Positions 49,174-59,301 are shown, counted from the first letter of the stretch. The stretch is 64,000 bases of DNA from Chitinophagaceae bacterium (GCA_947371755.1 CANBQT010000005.1:1-64000), one strand, 5' to 3'. Made by a program: numbers and translations. The notes: a model not told the origin generated them from the letters alone.

Positions 49174-49794
49174 TTGAAATTTAGAGACATGTTATTGTCA
49201 TATTATCAAAATAACCTCATGGAAGCTGGTTGCGATGAAGCGGGAAGGGGATGTTATGCAGGACCCGTTTTTGCAGCTGCTGTAATTCTTCCGAAAGATT
49301 TCTCTCACCCACTACTTAATGATAGTAAAAAGGTCTCTGAAAAGAACCGCTTAGTATTAAAAGAAGTGATAGAGAATAGCGCAGTAGCCTGGGCGGTAGC
49401 ACGGGTTGAACATGATGAAATTGACAGGATCAATATTTTAAAGGCTTCCATCAAGGCCATGCACCTGGCTATTCAGCAGTTAAAGATCAAACCTGAATAT
49501 CTCCTGATTGATGGTAATCGTTTCCAGAATTATCAGAAGATTCCGCACCAATGTGTGATCAAAGGAGATGGGAAATATGCCAGTATCGCTGCAGCAAGTA
49601 TTTTAGCAAAAACACACCGGGATGCTTACATGAAAAAGCTTCATAAAAAATTCCCTGCATATAACTGGATCAGTAATAAAGGTTATGGAACACTGGATCA
49701 TAGAAATGCAATTGCATCGTTCGGTTTATGCAAGTACCACAGAAAAAGTTTTTCGATATTACCAAAAGAGCTGCCCTTATTTCCAGTGGATTAA
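49174..49794 (+). CDS. rnhB: Ribonuclease HII
   Basis: [54 protein letters not shown]. Confidence 0.95.
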   Translation: MKFRDMLLSYYQNNLMEAGCDEAGRGCYAGPVFAAAVILPKDFSHPLLNDSKKVSEKNRLVLKEVIENSAVAWAVARVEHDEIDRINILKASIKAMHLAIQQLKIKPEYLLIDGNRFQNYQKIPHQCVIKGDGKYASIAAASILAKTHRDAYMKKLHKKFPAYNWISNKGYGTLDHRNAIASFGLCKYHRKSFSILPKELPLFPVD

Positions 49795-49796
49795 AA

Positions 49797-50549
49797 TTAA
49801 CCCGGGTTCTTTTGTTTGATAAAATTGGCAAAATCCTGTTTACGTTCCCTGGATATATTAATGACGGATTGATTAACCATGGTGGCTTCTGATCCATCAC
49901 TACTAATTTGAGTGATATATTTTGTGTTAATCAGAAAACTTCGATGTGTTCTAAAGAAACCTTCCTCTACCGTAAGTTGGTCTTCATAATCTTTCAGATT
50001 TTTGCTGACAATTACCTTAGTACCATCCTTAAAAAAAATATTCGCATAACTACCCTCTGCTTTTAAAAAAACAATATCATTTAATTCTACAAAGAGACTT
50101 CCTTCGCTCAATGGAATCACAATTTTTTTAATCTGATATTCCTCTAAATTTTTTTGTAATATTTCCATTCTCTCTTTAATGAAAGAATTCCCCTGGATCT
50201 TTTCTAGCTTTTGAACTGCATTTGTTAATTGATCTATTTGAATGGGCTTCAACAAGTAAGCTATTGCACTAACCTGAAAAGCCCTTAAAGCAAAATCACT
50301 ATATGCTGTAGTGAAAATAATTTCAAAGTCTATTTCTTCAAAAAATTCAAGTAATTGAAAGCCACTATAACCAGGCATTTCTATATCTAAGAAAACAACA
50401 TCTGGATGATATTCTTGGATGGCTTTTACAGCATGAGGCACATCCTCTGCCATGGCAAGAATCTGTATTTGTGGGCAATACTCAATTAAAAATTTCTCAA
50501 GAATCCTTCTTGCCTTTGCTTCATCATCAACTATTATCGCCTTTAGCAT
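49797..50549 (-). CDS. LytTR family response regulator
   Basis: Receiver (AIIVDDEAKARRILEKFL, VVFLDIEMPGYSGFQLLE) plus LytTR (FLKAEGSYANIFFKDGTKVIVSKNLKDYE, FFRTHRSFLINTKYI). Confidence 0.92.
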   Translation of the reverse strand: MLKAIIVDDEAKARRILEKFLIEYCPQIQILAMAEDVPHAVKAIQEYHPDVVFLDIEMPGYSGFQLLEFFEEIDFEIIFTTAYSDFALRAFQVSAIAYLLKPIQIDQLTNAVQKLEKIQGNSFIKERMEILQKNLEEYQIKKIVIPLSEGSLFVELNDIVFLKAEGSYANIFFKDGTKVIVSKNLKDYEDQLTVEEGFFRTHRSFLINTKYITQISSDGSEATMVNQSVINISRERKQDFANFIKQKNPG

Positions 50550-50634
50550 AATATTTAAAAATACCTAATTATTAAATTATTTAAAAAAGCTTATTTGTGA
50601 AATGCGAAGAAATATATGTAGGGAATAATAAAAA

Positions 50635-50658
50635 AAAGCCCTGCAATCGCAAGGCTTT
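50635..50658 (-). terminator. Intrinsic terminator between histidine kinase and LytTR regulator genes
   Basis: Minus strand AAAGCCTTGCGATTGCAGGGCTTT followed by T-rich tract. Confidence 0.7.
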
Positions 50659-50731
50659 AGGATTTCAATTCCCCCCCGGTTATTGAAACTATAGTAAAAT
50701 TATAGAGAATACATTTAAGTAAAGTATCTAG

Positions 50732-50766
50732 TTTGTGAACAGCGGATATTATTTTGTGAAAAGCAG
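50732..50766. repeat. Direct repeat with 21-bp period, candidate LytTR-type regulator site
   Basis: TTTGTGAACAGCGG at 50732 and TTTGTGAAAAGCAG at 50753 (12/14 identical). Confidence 0.5.
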
Positions 50767-50768
50767 TA

Positions 50769-53700
50769 TTAACTTACTAAAGGGATGTAAAGAAGTACTT
50801 TGGTTCCACATTCCATTGCGTATGCGTCTTTTAAATCAATAAAGCTTACCGTAATAGTTTGCTCCTTTCCTTGATTTAATAATTCCAGTCTACGCTGTGT
50901 TGCACCAGTAGCAAAGCTTGTATGCTTTTTTTCTCGCATACGATTGATCTCTGAAGATCTTTTTCGTCCAATACCATTATCAGTAATAATACATAACAAA
51001 GTATTATCATTGAATAAAGAAAAAGATAACTCTAATAGTTTTTCTCCATGCTTATGCATCAATCCATGCTTGATAGCATTCTCAACATAGGGCTGAATTA
51101 ACATCGCAGGTATGCGTATATTATAAGTATATAACATATCAGCTACTATTATTTCATATTTAAAATTTTCCTCAAATCGAAGTGTTTCTAATTCAAGATA
51201 TAATTTGAGAGATCGCAATTCATCCTCTAAAGAGATGGACTCTTTATTACTTTGCTCCAGTATTAATCGCATCAGATCTGCGAACTTACCCAAATAGGTA
51301 TTTGCTTGTTTTTTATCATTCAATAAAATAATCTCCTGAATACTATTCAGTACATTAAAAATAAAATGTGGATTCATCTGTGCTTTTAAAGCACTTAATT
51401 GTGAATTTCGGATATCATCTAGCACCCTTACCTTTTCAATTTCTTCTATGTTTTTCCTTTTGAGTAAATTAATCCGGGTTGAGTATAAAATATAACCAAC
51501 GATCAACATGAAAAGTAATTCTAAAAATATGACCCACCCCTTCTTCCACCATTGAAGATCTATTTGAAATGGAACTCTCACAATTTTATTACTTACCAGA
51601 CCGTCTTCATTGATCACCCTGGCCTCGAATATATATTTACCTGAAGGTAGTGAGGTATACCTGATGATATTTTGAGAAGCACTCGCACTTACCCAATTGG
51701 TATCAGAACCAATTAAACGATATTTAAAAATAAATCCACCTGAACTTTTAATAGATATCCCCTGTAAAGCAATAGAAATGGTATTTGTAAAAGGTGGCAG
51801 TAAAATGTCAGCACTATCATTTATTTTTCTGCCATCCACACTAAAAGAATTGATCAGCAGATTAGGAGCTACCCTATTAATCGGATCAATTGTTTCTGGG
51901 AAAAATTGTATCCCTTTCGAAGTGGCAACATATACAGTGTCTTTGAGCACTTCTACATCATATAATTCTTGTTTGGCGGCATTATTTGCTATCACCAATT
52001 TGGTGAACTGATGTGTTTTGATATCGTACCCTTGAATGGCGCCGGGCATGATCATCCAAATAGCATCTTCATCGGTGGCAATCCTCTTGATTCTATTACT
52101 CAACAAACCTTTTTGCTGAGTGAGGTGTTCCACCACTTTTTTATTCTTAACTAAATAAAGTCCTTGATTAATGGTAGCGATACAAACAGTTCCATCTTGT
52201 AATTCACTAAAATGGAATGCAATGATGGGCTGCTTTGTTTCGGGATCATAAAATTTTTTCCATTCATGGTTTTGATGATATTGTAAACCATCCACAAATC
52301 CTGCCCACAAGATTTTTTCTTTTTCCTGATACCAGATGCCTTTATTTCTTTGTTTTACCAAGAATGAACTTTTATAATCACTTTTGATAAGCCTTAAAAT
52401 AGTGTCTTGCTGAGTATTGAATTCTTCGGTAATAACTTTATTAAAATAAGCAGGATTTTTATAAACAGATGCCACTAATGCATTCCCTGAACTAAATACC
52501 ACACCATCTTTTCTAAAATAATAATCCTTTGCAGAAGAACCGAAATTATTTTCTTCGTATTTACCTGTCTTCAAATCCAATACATCCGTTAATAATTTAG
52601 ATAAATATAATTTACTATTTACTGAGTCATACTCCATTGCCTGTATATAACGTTCATACAATTGTTTGAACTTGATGACTGGTGTATTGGAAAATTTATG
52701 GTATTCAAAAATCTCCCCTGCAAGAGACGCTGCATATAAAGCGCCGTTTTTACCGATTTTAATATTACTAACCCCTTCTGTTTTCAAGTCCAACTCCAAT
52801 CCGTTTGAAATCCAGATATTCAAATCAGGTATTTGAAAAATGCCATTTTTTAAGGTACTGATCCAGATACTTCCCTCACTTGTTTTGATGATGCCGGAGA
52901 TTGATTCATTCTTTAAAAAATATTTTTGTACATAAAAGCCCTTCGTATTTTTTTTGACCCATAATAAACCTACTTCCGTTCCAATAAAAAGATTTCCTGC
53001 ATCGTCGTCGTACACCGACAAAGGAAATATTTTCATTTGTTGCAAAATCACTGAAACCGGATGCACATAAAGCGCCCCCTGCTTATAATAGTATAAGTGG
53101 GGTTGCTTATCGTTTGGATTCCTTCTTTGCAAACCCAGGGTCTGCTTATTTTCAAATGATGTGAAGAATTGGAACTGATTCACCAGACTGGACCTTGAAT
53201 TGCGTGTTCCATCCAACTCGTAAATAGGTATCAGCTTGATGGAATTATCAGGTTCCAGTGAAAATAATTGCGCATGATTTAATAATGTAAAAACTATTTT
53301 CCCATCAAACATTTTTGTGATGGCTTGTTTTGGATTTACATTATCCACTAGCTTCTCTACTTTCTCTTGCTGGTTTTTAAACCGATAGATATAGTTCTCA
53401 TTATTATCAATGATAATGTCATTATTATTATCAATTGTAAAATCCGTTAGCTGTGTCTTATAATATTTTTCCCAGGGCTGATATTGGTAAATAGAATCCC
53501 CCTTCGCATAAAATATTTGACCACTAAAATTATTGAACCACATTTTACCATTCCTGTCTTCGATTAATCCACTTACAGATGCACCACGGGAATTGGCATT
53601 ATTAAAAAGATAAAAGTTATTCCCATCATATCGAACCAATCCCGCATCTGTTCCAATCCATAAAAAACCATTCGTATCCTGTTTTAAACTATAAATTTCA

Positions 53701-53819
53701 TTGGATGGCAGGCCATTAGAAACATCATAATGGATATAAGATGGTTCCTGAGCATTTAAGTTGCCAGTAATAATCAGAATAAAAGAGAGGACACAATAAG
53801 TACAGCTGCGAAAAAGCAT
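50769..53819 (-). CDS. Sensor histidine kinase with two-component-regulator propeller, Y_Y_Y domain and LytS-type kinase domain
   Basis: Propeller repeats (SLKQDTNGFLWIGTDAGLVRYDG), FKYRLIGSDTNWV..Y_Y_Y, LKAQMNPHFIFNVLNSIQEIIL. Confidence 0.9.
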   Translation of the reverse strand: MLFRSCTYCVLSFILIITGNLNAQEPSYIHYDVSNGLPSNEIYSLKQDTNGFLWIGTDAGLVRYDGNNFYLFNNANSRGASVSGLIEDRNGKMWFNNFSGQIFYAKGDSIYQYQPWEKYYKTQLTDFTIDNNNDIIIDNNENYIYRFKNQQEKVEKLVDNVNPKQAITKMFDGKIVFTLLNHAQLFSLEPDNSIKLIPIYELDGTRNSRSSLVNQFQFFTSFENKQTLGLQRRNPNDKQPHLYYYKQGALYVHPVSVILQQMKIFPLSVYDDDAGNLFIGTEVGLLWVKKNTKGFYVQKYFLKNESISGIIKTSEGSIWISTLKNGIFQIPDLNIWISNGLELDLKTEGVSNIKIGKNGALYAASLAGEIFEYHKFSNTPVIKFKQLYERYIQAMEYDSVNSKLYLSKLLTDVLDLKTGKYEENNFGSSAKDYYFRKDGVVFSSGNALVASVYKNPAYFNKVITEEFNTQQDTILRLIKSDYKSSFLVKQRNKGIWYQEKEKILWAGFVDGLQYHQNHEWKKFYDPETKQPIIAFHFSELQDGTVCIATINQGLYLVKNKKVVEHLTQQKGLLSNRIKRIATDEDAIWMIMPGAIQGYDIKTHQFTKLVIANNAAKQELYDVEVLKDTVYVATSKGIQFFPETIDPINRVAPNLLINSFSVDGRKINDSADILLPPFTNTISIALQGISIKSSGGFIFKYRLIGSDTNWVSASASQNIIRYTSLPSGKYIFEARVINEDGLVSNKIVRVPFQIDLQWWKKGWVIFLELLFMLIVGYILYSTRINLLKRKNIEEIEKVRVLDDIRNSQLSALKAQMNPHFIFNVLNSIQEIILLNDKKQANTYLGKFADLMRLILEQSNKESISLEDELRSLKLYLELETLRFEENFKYEIIVADMLYTYNIRIPAMLIQPYVENAIKHGLMHKHGEKLLELSFSLFNDNTLLCIITDNGIGRKRSSEINRMREKKHTSFATGATQRRLELLNQGKEQTITVSFIDLKDAYAMECGTKVLLYIPLVS

Positions 53820-53873
53820 GAATAAATCTAAAGATTATGAACGGATGAAAAGCAAATCTGAAAAAATAATTGA

Positions 53874-54506
53874 TTATTCATCCCAGGCTCCTGCACCTTC
53901 CCTCACCAATTCATAGGAATCTTTGCTGCAATCTATAATGGTGGATGGAATCATTCCTCCAATACCACCATCTATCACGATATCTACCAGATTCTTAAAG
54001 TTTTCATAGATCAACTCAGGATCTGTATACTCTTCCACCATTTCTCCTGGTAAAGAAGCAGACAAAATAGGATGCCCCAATTCCTCTACAATGGTTCTTG
54101 CAATTTTATTATCTGGAATCCGTAACCCGATCGTACTTTTTTTACTCTGGAGGATTCTGGGTACTTCTTTGCTTGCAGGTAATATAAAGGTATACGGACC
54201 AGGTAAGTAATTCTTCAACAAACGATATAAAGGAGTATCGATGCTCTTAGTGTATTTACTCAGATCACTTAAATCGTGACAAACAAAACTTAATTGAGCT
54301 TTTGAAGGTTCGATATGTTTGATCAGTGCAATCCGAGAAATAGCTTTTTGCTGAAAAATATCACATCCTAAACCATAGATAGTATCAGTGGGATAAATAA
54401 TCACACCACCTGACAATAAACAATCAACGATCATTTTCAGGTATCTGGGGTTGGGATTATCAGGATGCACTTGCAGTAGCATAAAACAGGTATCTATCAG
54501 ACACAA
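53874..54506 (-). CDS. Sua5/YciO/YrdC-family L-threonylcarbamoyladenylate synthase-like protein
   Basis: GGVIIYPTDTIYGLGCDIF, GPYTFILPAS, TIGLRIPDN. Confidence 0.9.
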   Translation of the reverse strand: MCLIDTCFMLLQVHPDNPNPRYLKMIVDCLLSGGVIIYPTDTIYGLGCDIFQQKAISRIALIKHIEPSKAQLSFVCHDLSDLSKYTKSIDTPLYRLLKNYLPGPYTFILPASKEVPRILQSKKSTIGLRIPDNKIARTIVEELGHPILSASLPGEMVEEYTDPELIYENFKNLVDIVIDGGIGGMIPSTIIDCSKDSYELVREGAGAWDE

Positions 54507-54542
54507 AGTTAAACTATAAGCAACCTAAAAGATGCACAAAAT

Positions 54543-54573
54543 AAAAAGAGGTAGCAAAAAGCCACCTCTTTTT
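54543..54573. terminator. Terminator-like hairpin
   Basis: AAAAAGAGGTAGCAAAAAGCCACCTCTTTTT. Confidence 0.65.
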
Positions 54574-54681
54574 GGTTTGTAACCCCCAATGAAACTGTTT
54601 ACCTAGAAAGGTGTATTGGTAATAGCCAACTGCAGTTTATCCATGGTAAAAGTAGGGGCGCTCAGGTTATAAAACAACGTA

Positions 54682-54709
54682 GAAAACACCGAATTTTTTC
54701 GGTGTTTTC
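54682..54709. terminator. Strong 12-bp hairpin with 4-nt loop, terminator-like
   Basis: GAAAACACCGAA-TTTT-TTCGGTGTTTTC. Confidence 0.55.
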
Positions 54710-54843
54710 ACCCTATTAATTCAGTTAAAAAACCATAGTTAATTTAAAATACTTATAAGAATTTCGTGATGCGATTTTAGCAGCTTATTTATCGGTTACC
54801 CCGGAACAGATATCTCTGTTGCTATTTTTAGAAAACTAATGCT

Positions 54844-55497
54844 ATGACTAAAATTGCTATCGTTGATGATCATATCCTTTTTAGAAGAGGGTTGTCCATC
54901 ATCATCAATTCTTTTGCGGAGTATAAAATAATAACAGAAGCGAATAATGGTAGAGAGTTTGTAAACAATATCAATCCGAACAATTTACCAAGTATTGTTT
55001 TACTGGATATCAGTATGCCCGAAATGAATGGCTATGAAACAGCAAGATGGTTGTATACACATTATCCAAATATCAAGGTGCTGGCACTGAGCATGCTGAA
55101 TGAAGAAAGATCAATCATCAAAATGCTAAAAAATGGCGCTAAAGGATATATACTTAAAGATAGTGAGCCACAGGAATTAAGAACTGCACTAGATAATTTA
55201 GTTGAAAAAGGAATTTACCTCAACGAACTCATGTGTTCAAATATCATCCATTGTATGAATAATCAATTTGAAGAAGACCAGGAATCATTTAAAAGAAAAG
55301 CAGAGTTAACAGAAAGAGAGTCTGAATTTCTGAAACGTGTTTGCAGCGATATGTCGTACAAACAAATCGCAGATACCATGTTTCTGAGTCCCAGAACCAT
55401 TGATGGCTATCGTGATGCACTCTTTCAAAAACTAAATGTGCAAACCCGAATTGGGTTGGTTTTATATGCCATTAGAAATGACATCGTAAGTATTTGA
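54844..55497 (+). CDS. NarL/LuxR family response regulator
   Basis: IAIVDDHILFRRGLSIIINSF, VLLDISMPEMNGYE, LTERESEFLKRVCSDMSYKQIADTMFLSPRTIDGYRDALFQKL. Confidence 0.93.
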   Translation: MTKIAIVDDHILFRRGLSIIINSFAEYKIITEANNGREFVNNINPNNLPSIVLLDISMPEMNGYETARWLYTHYPNIKVLALSMLNEERSIIKMLKNGAKGYILKDSEPQELRTALDNLVEKGIYLNELMCSNIIHCMNNQFEEDQESFKRKAELTERESEFLKRVCSDMSYKQIADTMFLSPRTIDGYRDALFQKLNVQTRIGLVLYAIRNDIVSI

Positions 55498-55520
55498 GAA
55501 TTTACAGTTTGAAATAAGAA

Positions 55521-55554
55521 AAGCCCCATACATTTAATTGATATGGGGCTTTCA
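55521..55554. terminator. Bidirectional terminator between convergent genes
   Basis: AAAGCCCCATACATTTAATTGATATGGGGCTTT. Confidence 0.8.
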
Positions 55555-55570
55555 CTATTTTTATTGTTTA

Positions 55571-56608
55571 CTAAACAATCTCCCAGACTTCTTTACCACG
55601 AATCAACTTATCCAGATCGCCCTTGCCTTTGCTTGCAATGGTTTCTTCAATCTGCATCGCCATATCATCTTCATAACATGCTCTGTCTGATTGATAGAAC
55701 ACACCAAATGGGCGAGGGAAATGTTTACCAGATTTATTAGGATCATCAAACATTCTTACTAATGCCTGTGCTTTATAAAAATCATGTTCATCATGGATCC
55801 AGAGATCATCCAGGCTGATAGAACCATCCAATTCTACAACCACAGGTTTCATACCATCGATCTTAATACCATACTGTTGATTTGCCCCAAAAACCAATGG
55901 TTTACCATGTTCTAGGTATAAACCTTGTTCAGCTTTCGTTGCTTTTTCTGTATAGATCTCATAAGCTCCATCATTGAAGATGTTACAGTTCTGATAGATC
56001 TCTAAGAAAGAAGAACCCTTATGCTGATTGGCACGGGTTAACATATATTGTAAGTGCTTTGGATCGCGATCCATACTTCTTCCAATAAAAGTTGCATCCG
56101 CACCTAGTGCTAATGCTAAAGGATTAAATGGATGATCGATACTTCCATAAGGACTTGACTTAGTTACTTTATGTTGCTCTGATGTTGGAGAATACTGGCC
56201 CTTGGTTAATCCATAAATCTGATTATTAAATACCAATAAATTCACATCCAGATTTCTACGTAACATATGAATGGTATGATTACCACCAATACTCATGCTA
56301 TCTCCATCACCTGAAACAATCCAAACACTTAATTCAGGGCGAGTTGCTTTTAAACCACTTGCAATGGCTGTTGCACGACCATGAATTGAATGCATGCCGA
56401 AAGTATTCATATAATAGGGAAAACGACTGCTACATCCAATACCACTGATGATAGCAATATTTTCTTTTGGAACACCAATCGTTGGCATTACTTTTTGAAC
56501 TTGAGCCAGAATGGAATAATCACCACATCCAGGACACCAACGAACTTCCTGATCAGTTGCAAAATCTTTAGCGGTCAAAACAGGCGCCGCTGTTGCAGTT
56601 TCACTCAT
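55571..56608 (-). CDS. 2-oxoacid:ferredoxin oxidoreductase subunit beta
   Basis: VRWCPGCGDYSILAQVQ, GIGCSSRFPYYMNTFGMHSIHGRATAIASGLK, SGDGDSMSIGGNH TPP-binding region. Confidence 0.93.
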   Translation of the reverse strand: MSETATAAPVLTAKDFATDQEVRWCPGCGDYSILAQVQKVMPTIGVPKENIAIISGIGCSSRFPYYMNTFGMHSIHGRATAIASGLKATRPELSVWIVSGDGDSMSIGGNHTIHMLRRNLDVNLLVFNNQIYGLTKGQYSPTSEQHKVTKSSPYGSIDHPFNPLALALGADATFIGRSMDRDPKHLQYMLTRANQHKGSSFLEIYQNCNIFNDGAYEIYTEKATKAEQGLYLEHGKPLVFGANQQYGIKIDGMKPVVVELDGSISLDDLWIHDEHDFYKAQALVRMFDDPNKSGKHFPRPFGVFYQSDRACYEDDMAMQIEETIASKGKGDLDKLIRGKEVWEIV

Positions 56609-56719
56609 TTGTTAGATTTTATATAAGGACAAAACAATGGAATCAAAATATTGCCGCTAAAGTTACGATATTATAGGGTAGCAACCCGCTAAAAAATGCA
56701 TCTTAACTTTAATTTTTAC

Positions 56720-57064
56720 CTAGCCTTTCAATAGCTCTTCCCAAAATTCAGCAGCCCTTCTGGTATGAGGAATCACAATTGTACCTCCCACGATATTGGC
56801 AACTGCAAAAATCTCATACAGTTCTTCGGTATTCACCCCTAATTCAAAACACTTGCCCAAATGGTATTTGATACAATCATCGCAACGCAACACCATGCTT
56901 GAAACCAGGCCTAACATCTCTTTAGTCTTTTTATCCAAAGCACCTGCGTCATAAGTATTAGTGTCCAGATTCCATAGTCTTTTCATCACCAGGTTGTTCT
57001 TATCCAGGATTACTTCATTCATCCGTTCCCGATAATCATTGAACTCATTCACTAATTCGCTCAT
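56720..57064 (-). CDS. Carboxymuconolactone decarboxylase/AhpD-like family protein
   Basis: KTKEMLGLVSSMVLRCDDCIKYHLGKCFELGVNTEELYEIFAVANIVGG (CxxC). Confidence 0.88.
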   Translation of the reverse strand: MSELVNEFNDYRERMNEVILDKNNLVMKRLWNLDTNTYDAGALDKKTKEMLGLVSSMVLRCDDCIKYHLGKCFELGVNTEELYEIFAVANIVGGTIVIPHTRRAAEFWEELLKG

Positions 57065-57147
57065 TTATATAAATTTTGATGGTAAAAATACTAACTGAAG
57101 CTTTGCCTTGGCCATTTATTTGTACTTTAATCCTTCAAATGATTCAG

Positions 57148-59301
57148 ATGAAAAAAATTTATGTATTAATCTTTCTAGTTGGCTTTCAACAAGCTTTTTC
57201 TCAAAATGGGAAAGAGCCCATTAAAGTTACCGATATGCTGAAAATCAAACAGTTAAGCTCGGTTACAATCAGCCCCGATGGTAGTCAGGCTGCTTTTGTA
57301 GTGAATAGTACTGAACCTGAGGCTGATAGTAAATGGGAATCCAGATACCTGAATCAACTCTACCTGGTAAACACCGATGGTGCTTCAGAACCTAAGGCTT
57401 ATACCTTCAAAGACAATGCCTCTCAGCCCGCTTGGAGTCCGGATGGTAAACAACTGGCTTTTGTTCGGGTTTTTGAAGGTAAACCTCAGATCTTTTTAAT
57501 GTCGCTTTCTGGTGGCGAACCCGTCCAGTTCACCAAATTTAAATACGGCGCAACCAGCCCAAAATGGAGTCCTGATGGGAAACAGATGCTGTTCGCAGCC
57601 TCCATTAGCCTGAAGGAATTGTTGAAGGATAGCATCCTGAATCCAAAAAAAGAGATCCCAAAATGGCCCTTTGAAAAACCTGGGTTCGACAAAAACCAAC
57701 AACTTGTAACTAACTCTGCAAAACCAGATCCCGATGGAAACTGGGAGGAAGTAAGGGCGTATCTCGAAAATAACGCCAACGATAAAAAAGCAAAAGTGAT
57801 CAATAAGCTTAATTTCCAGGAAGAGAGCACCACTACCTCAGAAATTTCTTTCAACCACTTTTTTATAGCGCCCCTTACGAATGGCAATCAGGCAACAGCT
57901 GTTACCCATGGTTTCTATAGATATGCTTCCGCAGATTTTACCCCGGATGGCACACAATTGATTATTACAGGAAACAGAGACTCATTACAACATCCCGACC
58001 GTGCCCTAGAAAGCGAAATTTATCTGAGCAATTTAGATGGTAGCAACCTGCAAAAATTGCTGGGTGAAAAAGGGATACAGTATAATAGTGCTAAGATCTC
58101 TCCTTCGGGAAAGTGGCTGGCTTTTCAATTTGGCAATACCTCATTTGTTGATGTTCCCCAACTGGCTATCATGCCTTTCAAAGGTGCTACTAAAGACATC
58201 CAAATTTTGCCCTTTGATAGAAATAAAGGTGGGTTAACCTGGACTGCCGATGAGCAATGGATCTATTTCACGGCGCAATCAAACGGCGGACAACCCCTTT
58301 ACCGCATCAATATCAGTACAAAAAAATCAGAAGCACTTTCTGATTTCAATTCAGGAATTCTCTCTTTCGATCTTCATAAAAATCAGTTGCTCTATGTAAA
58401 AACGGAAGTCTCTGATCCATCAGAATTATTTGTTTCAGATGCCAGCTTGAAGAAATCCAGTCGCATCAGCAATTTCAATACCGGATGGTTGGCTAATAAG
58501 CAATTGAGTTTTCCCGAAAAAATGAGCTTTGTAGATGAAAAAGGATTAACCATTGAATATTGGGTAATGAAGCCAATCAACTTTGAGGCAGGAAAAAAAT
58601 ACCCGGCTATTCTAGATATTCATGGCGGACCTTCAGCAATGTGGGGACCAGGAGAACTTTCTATGTGGCACGAGTTTCAGTATTATGCAGCTAAGGGTTA
58701 TGTAGTAGTTTATGGGAATCCCAGAGGTTCCGGAGGATACGGCTCCACCTTTTTAAGAGCCAATATCAACGATTGGGGCAAGGGACCAACTTACGATGTA
58801 CTTACCTATCTCGATAAATCAGTAGAACTTGGATTCATAGATACTTCTAGACTAGCTGTAACTGGTGGATCATATGCTGGTTATTTAGTGGCTTGGATTG
58901 TAGGACATGATCAAAGATTCAAGGCTGCCTGTTCACAACGCGGGGTTTACGACCTGTCTACTTTCTTTGGAGAAGGCAATGCCTGGAGACTGGTACCTAA
59001 CTATTTTGGTGGCTATCCCTGGGAAAAAGCTACCAAAGCTATTTTGGAAAGAGAGTCTCCCATCACCTACGTGAACGATATACATACCCCATACATCATT
59101 TTTCATGGAGAAAATGATTTGAGAACTGGCGTTATTCAGGGCGAAATGTTATACAGAAGTCTTAAAATTCTGGGTAGAACTGTTGAATATGTGCGTCATC
59201 CCGGTGGAACTCATGAGTTAACCCGTACAGGAAACAACCGCCAGAGGATCGATCAGATGCTTAGAACCATTGAATTTTTTGAGCGATTTATTCAACATTA
59301 A
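57148..59301 (+). CDS. S9 family (DPP/prolyl oligopeptidase-like) secreted peptidase
   Basis: Signal peptide from 57148 MKKIYVLIFLVGFQQAFSQ; WD40-like repeats; GGSYAGYLVAWIVG (GxSxG), FHGENDLRT, HPGGTHEL. Confidence 0.93.
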   Translation: MKKIYVLIFLVGFQQAFSQNGKEPIKVTDMLKIKQLSSVTISPDGSQAAFVVNSTEPEADSKWESRYLNQLYLVNTDGASEPKAYTFKDNASQPAWSPDGKQLAFVRVFEGKPQIFLMSLSGGEPVQFTKFKYGATSPKWSPDGKQMLFAASISLKELLKDSILNPKKEIPKWPFEKPGFDKNQQLVTNSAKPDPDGNWEEVRAYLENNANDKKAKVINKLNFQEESTTTSEISFNHFFIAPLTNGNQATAVTHGFYRYASADFTPDGTQLIITGNRDSLQHPDRALESEIYLSNLDGSNLQKLLGEKGIQYNSAKISPSGKWLAFQFGNTSFVDVPQLAIMPFKGATKDIQILPFDRNKGGLTWTADEQWIYFTAQSNGGQPLYRINISTKKSEALSDFNSGILSFDLHKNQLLYVKTEVSDPSELFVSDASLKKSSRISNFNTGWLANKQLSFPEKMSFVDEKGLTIEYWVMKPINFEAGKKYPAILDIHGGPSAMWGPGELSMWHEFQYYAAKGYVVVYGNPRGSGGYGSTFLRANINDWGKGPTYDVLTYLDKSVELGFIDTSRLAVTGGSYAGYLVAWIVGHDQRFKAACSQRGVYDLSTFFGEGNAWRLVPNYFGGYPWEKATKAILERESPITYVNDIHTPYIIFHGENDLRTGVIQGEMLYRSLKILGRTVEYVRHPGGTHELTRTGNNRQRIDQMLRTIEFFERFIQH

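Noticed and set aside
50681-50688. C-rich run (CCCCCCC) as a phase-variation tract
   Set aside because: It is intergenic and not positioned in a promoter spacer or coding frame that I can support; more likely the loop of a hairpin.
57486-57887. 133-aa minus-strand ORF opposite the S9 peptidase
   Set aside because: Entirely inside a confident coding gene on the other strand; no independent support.
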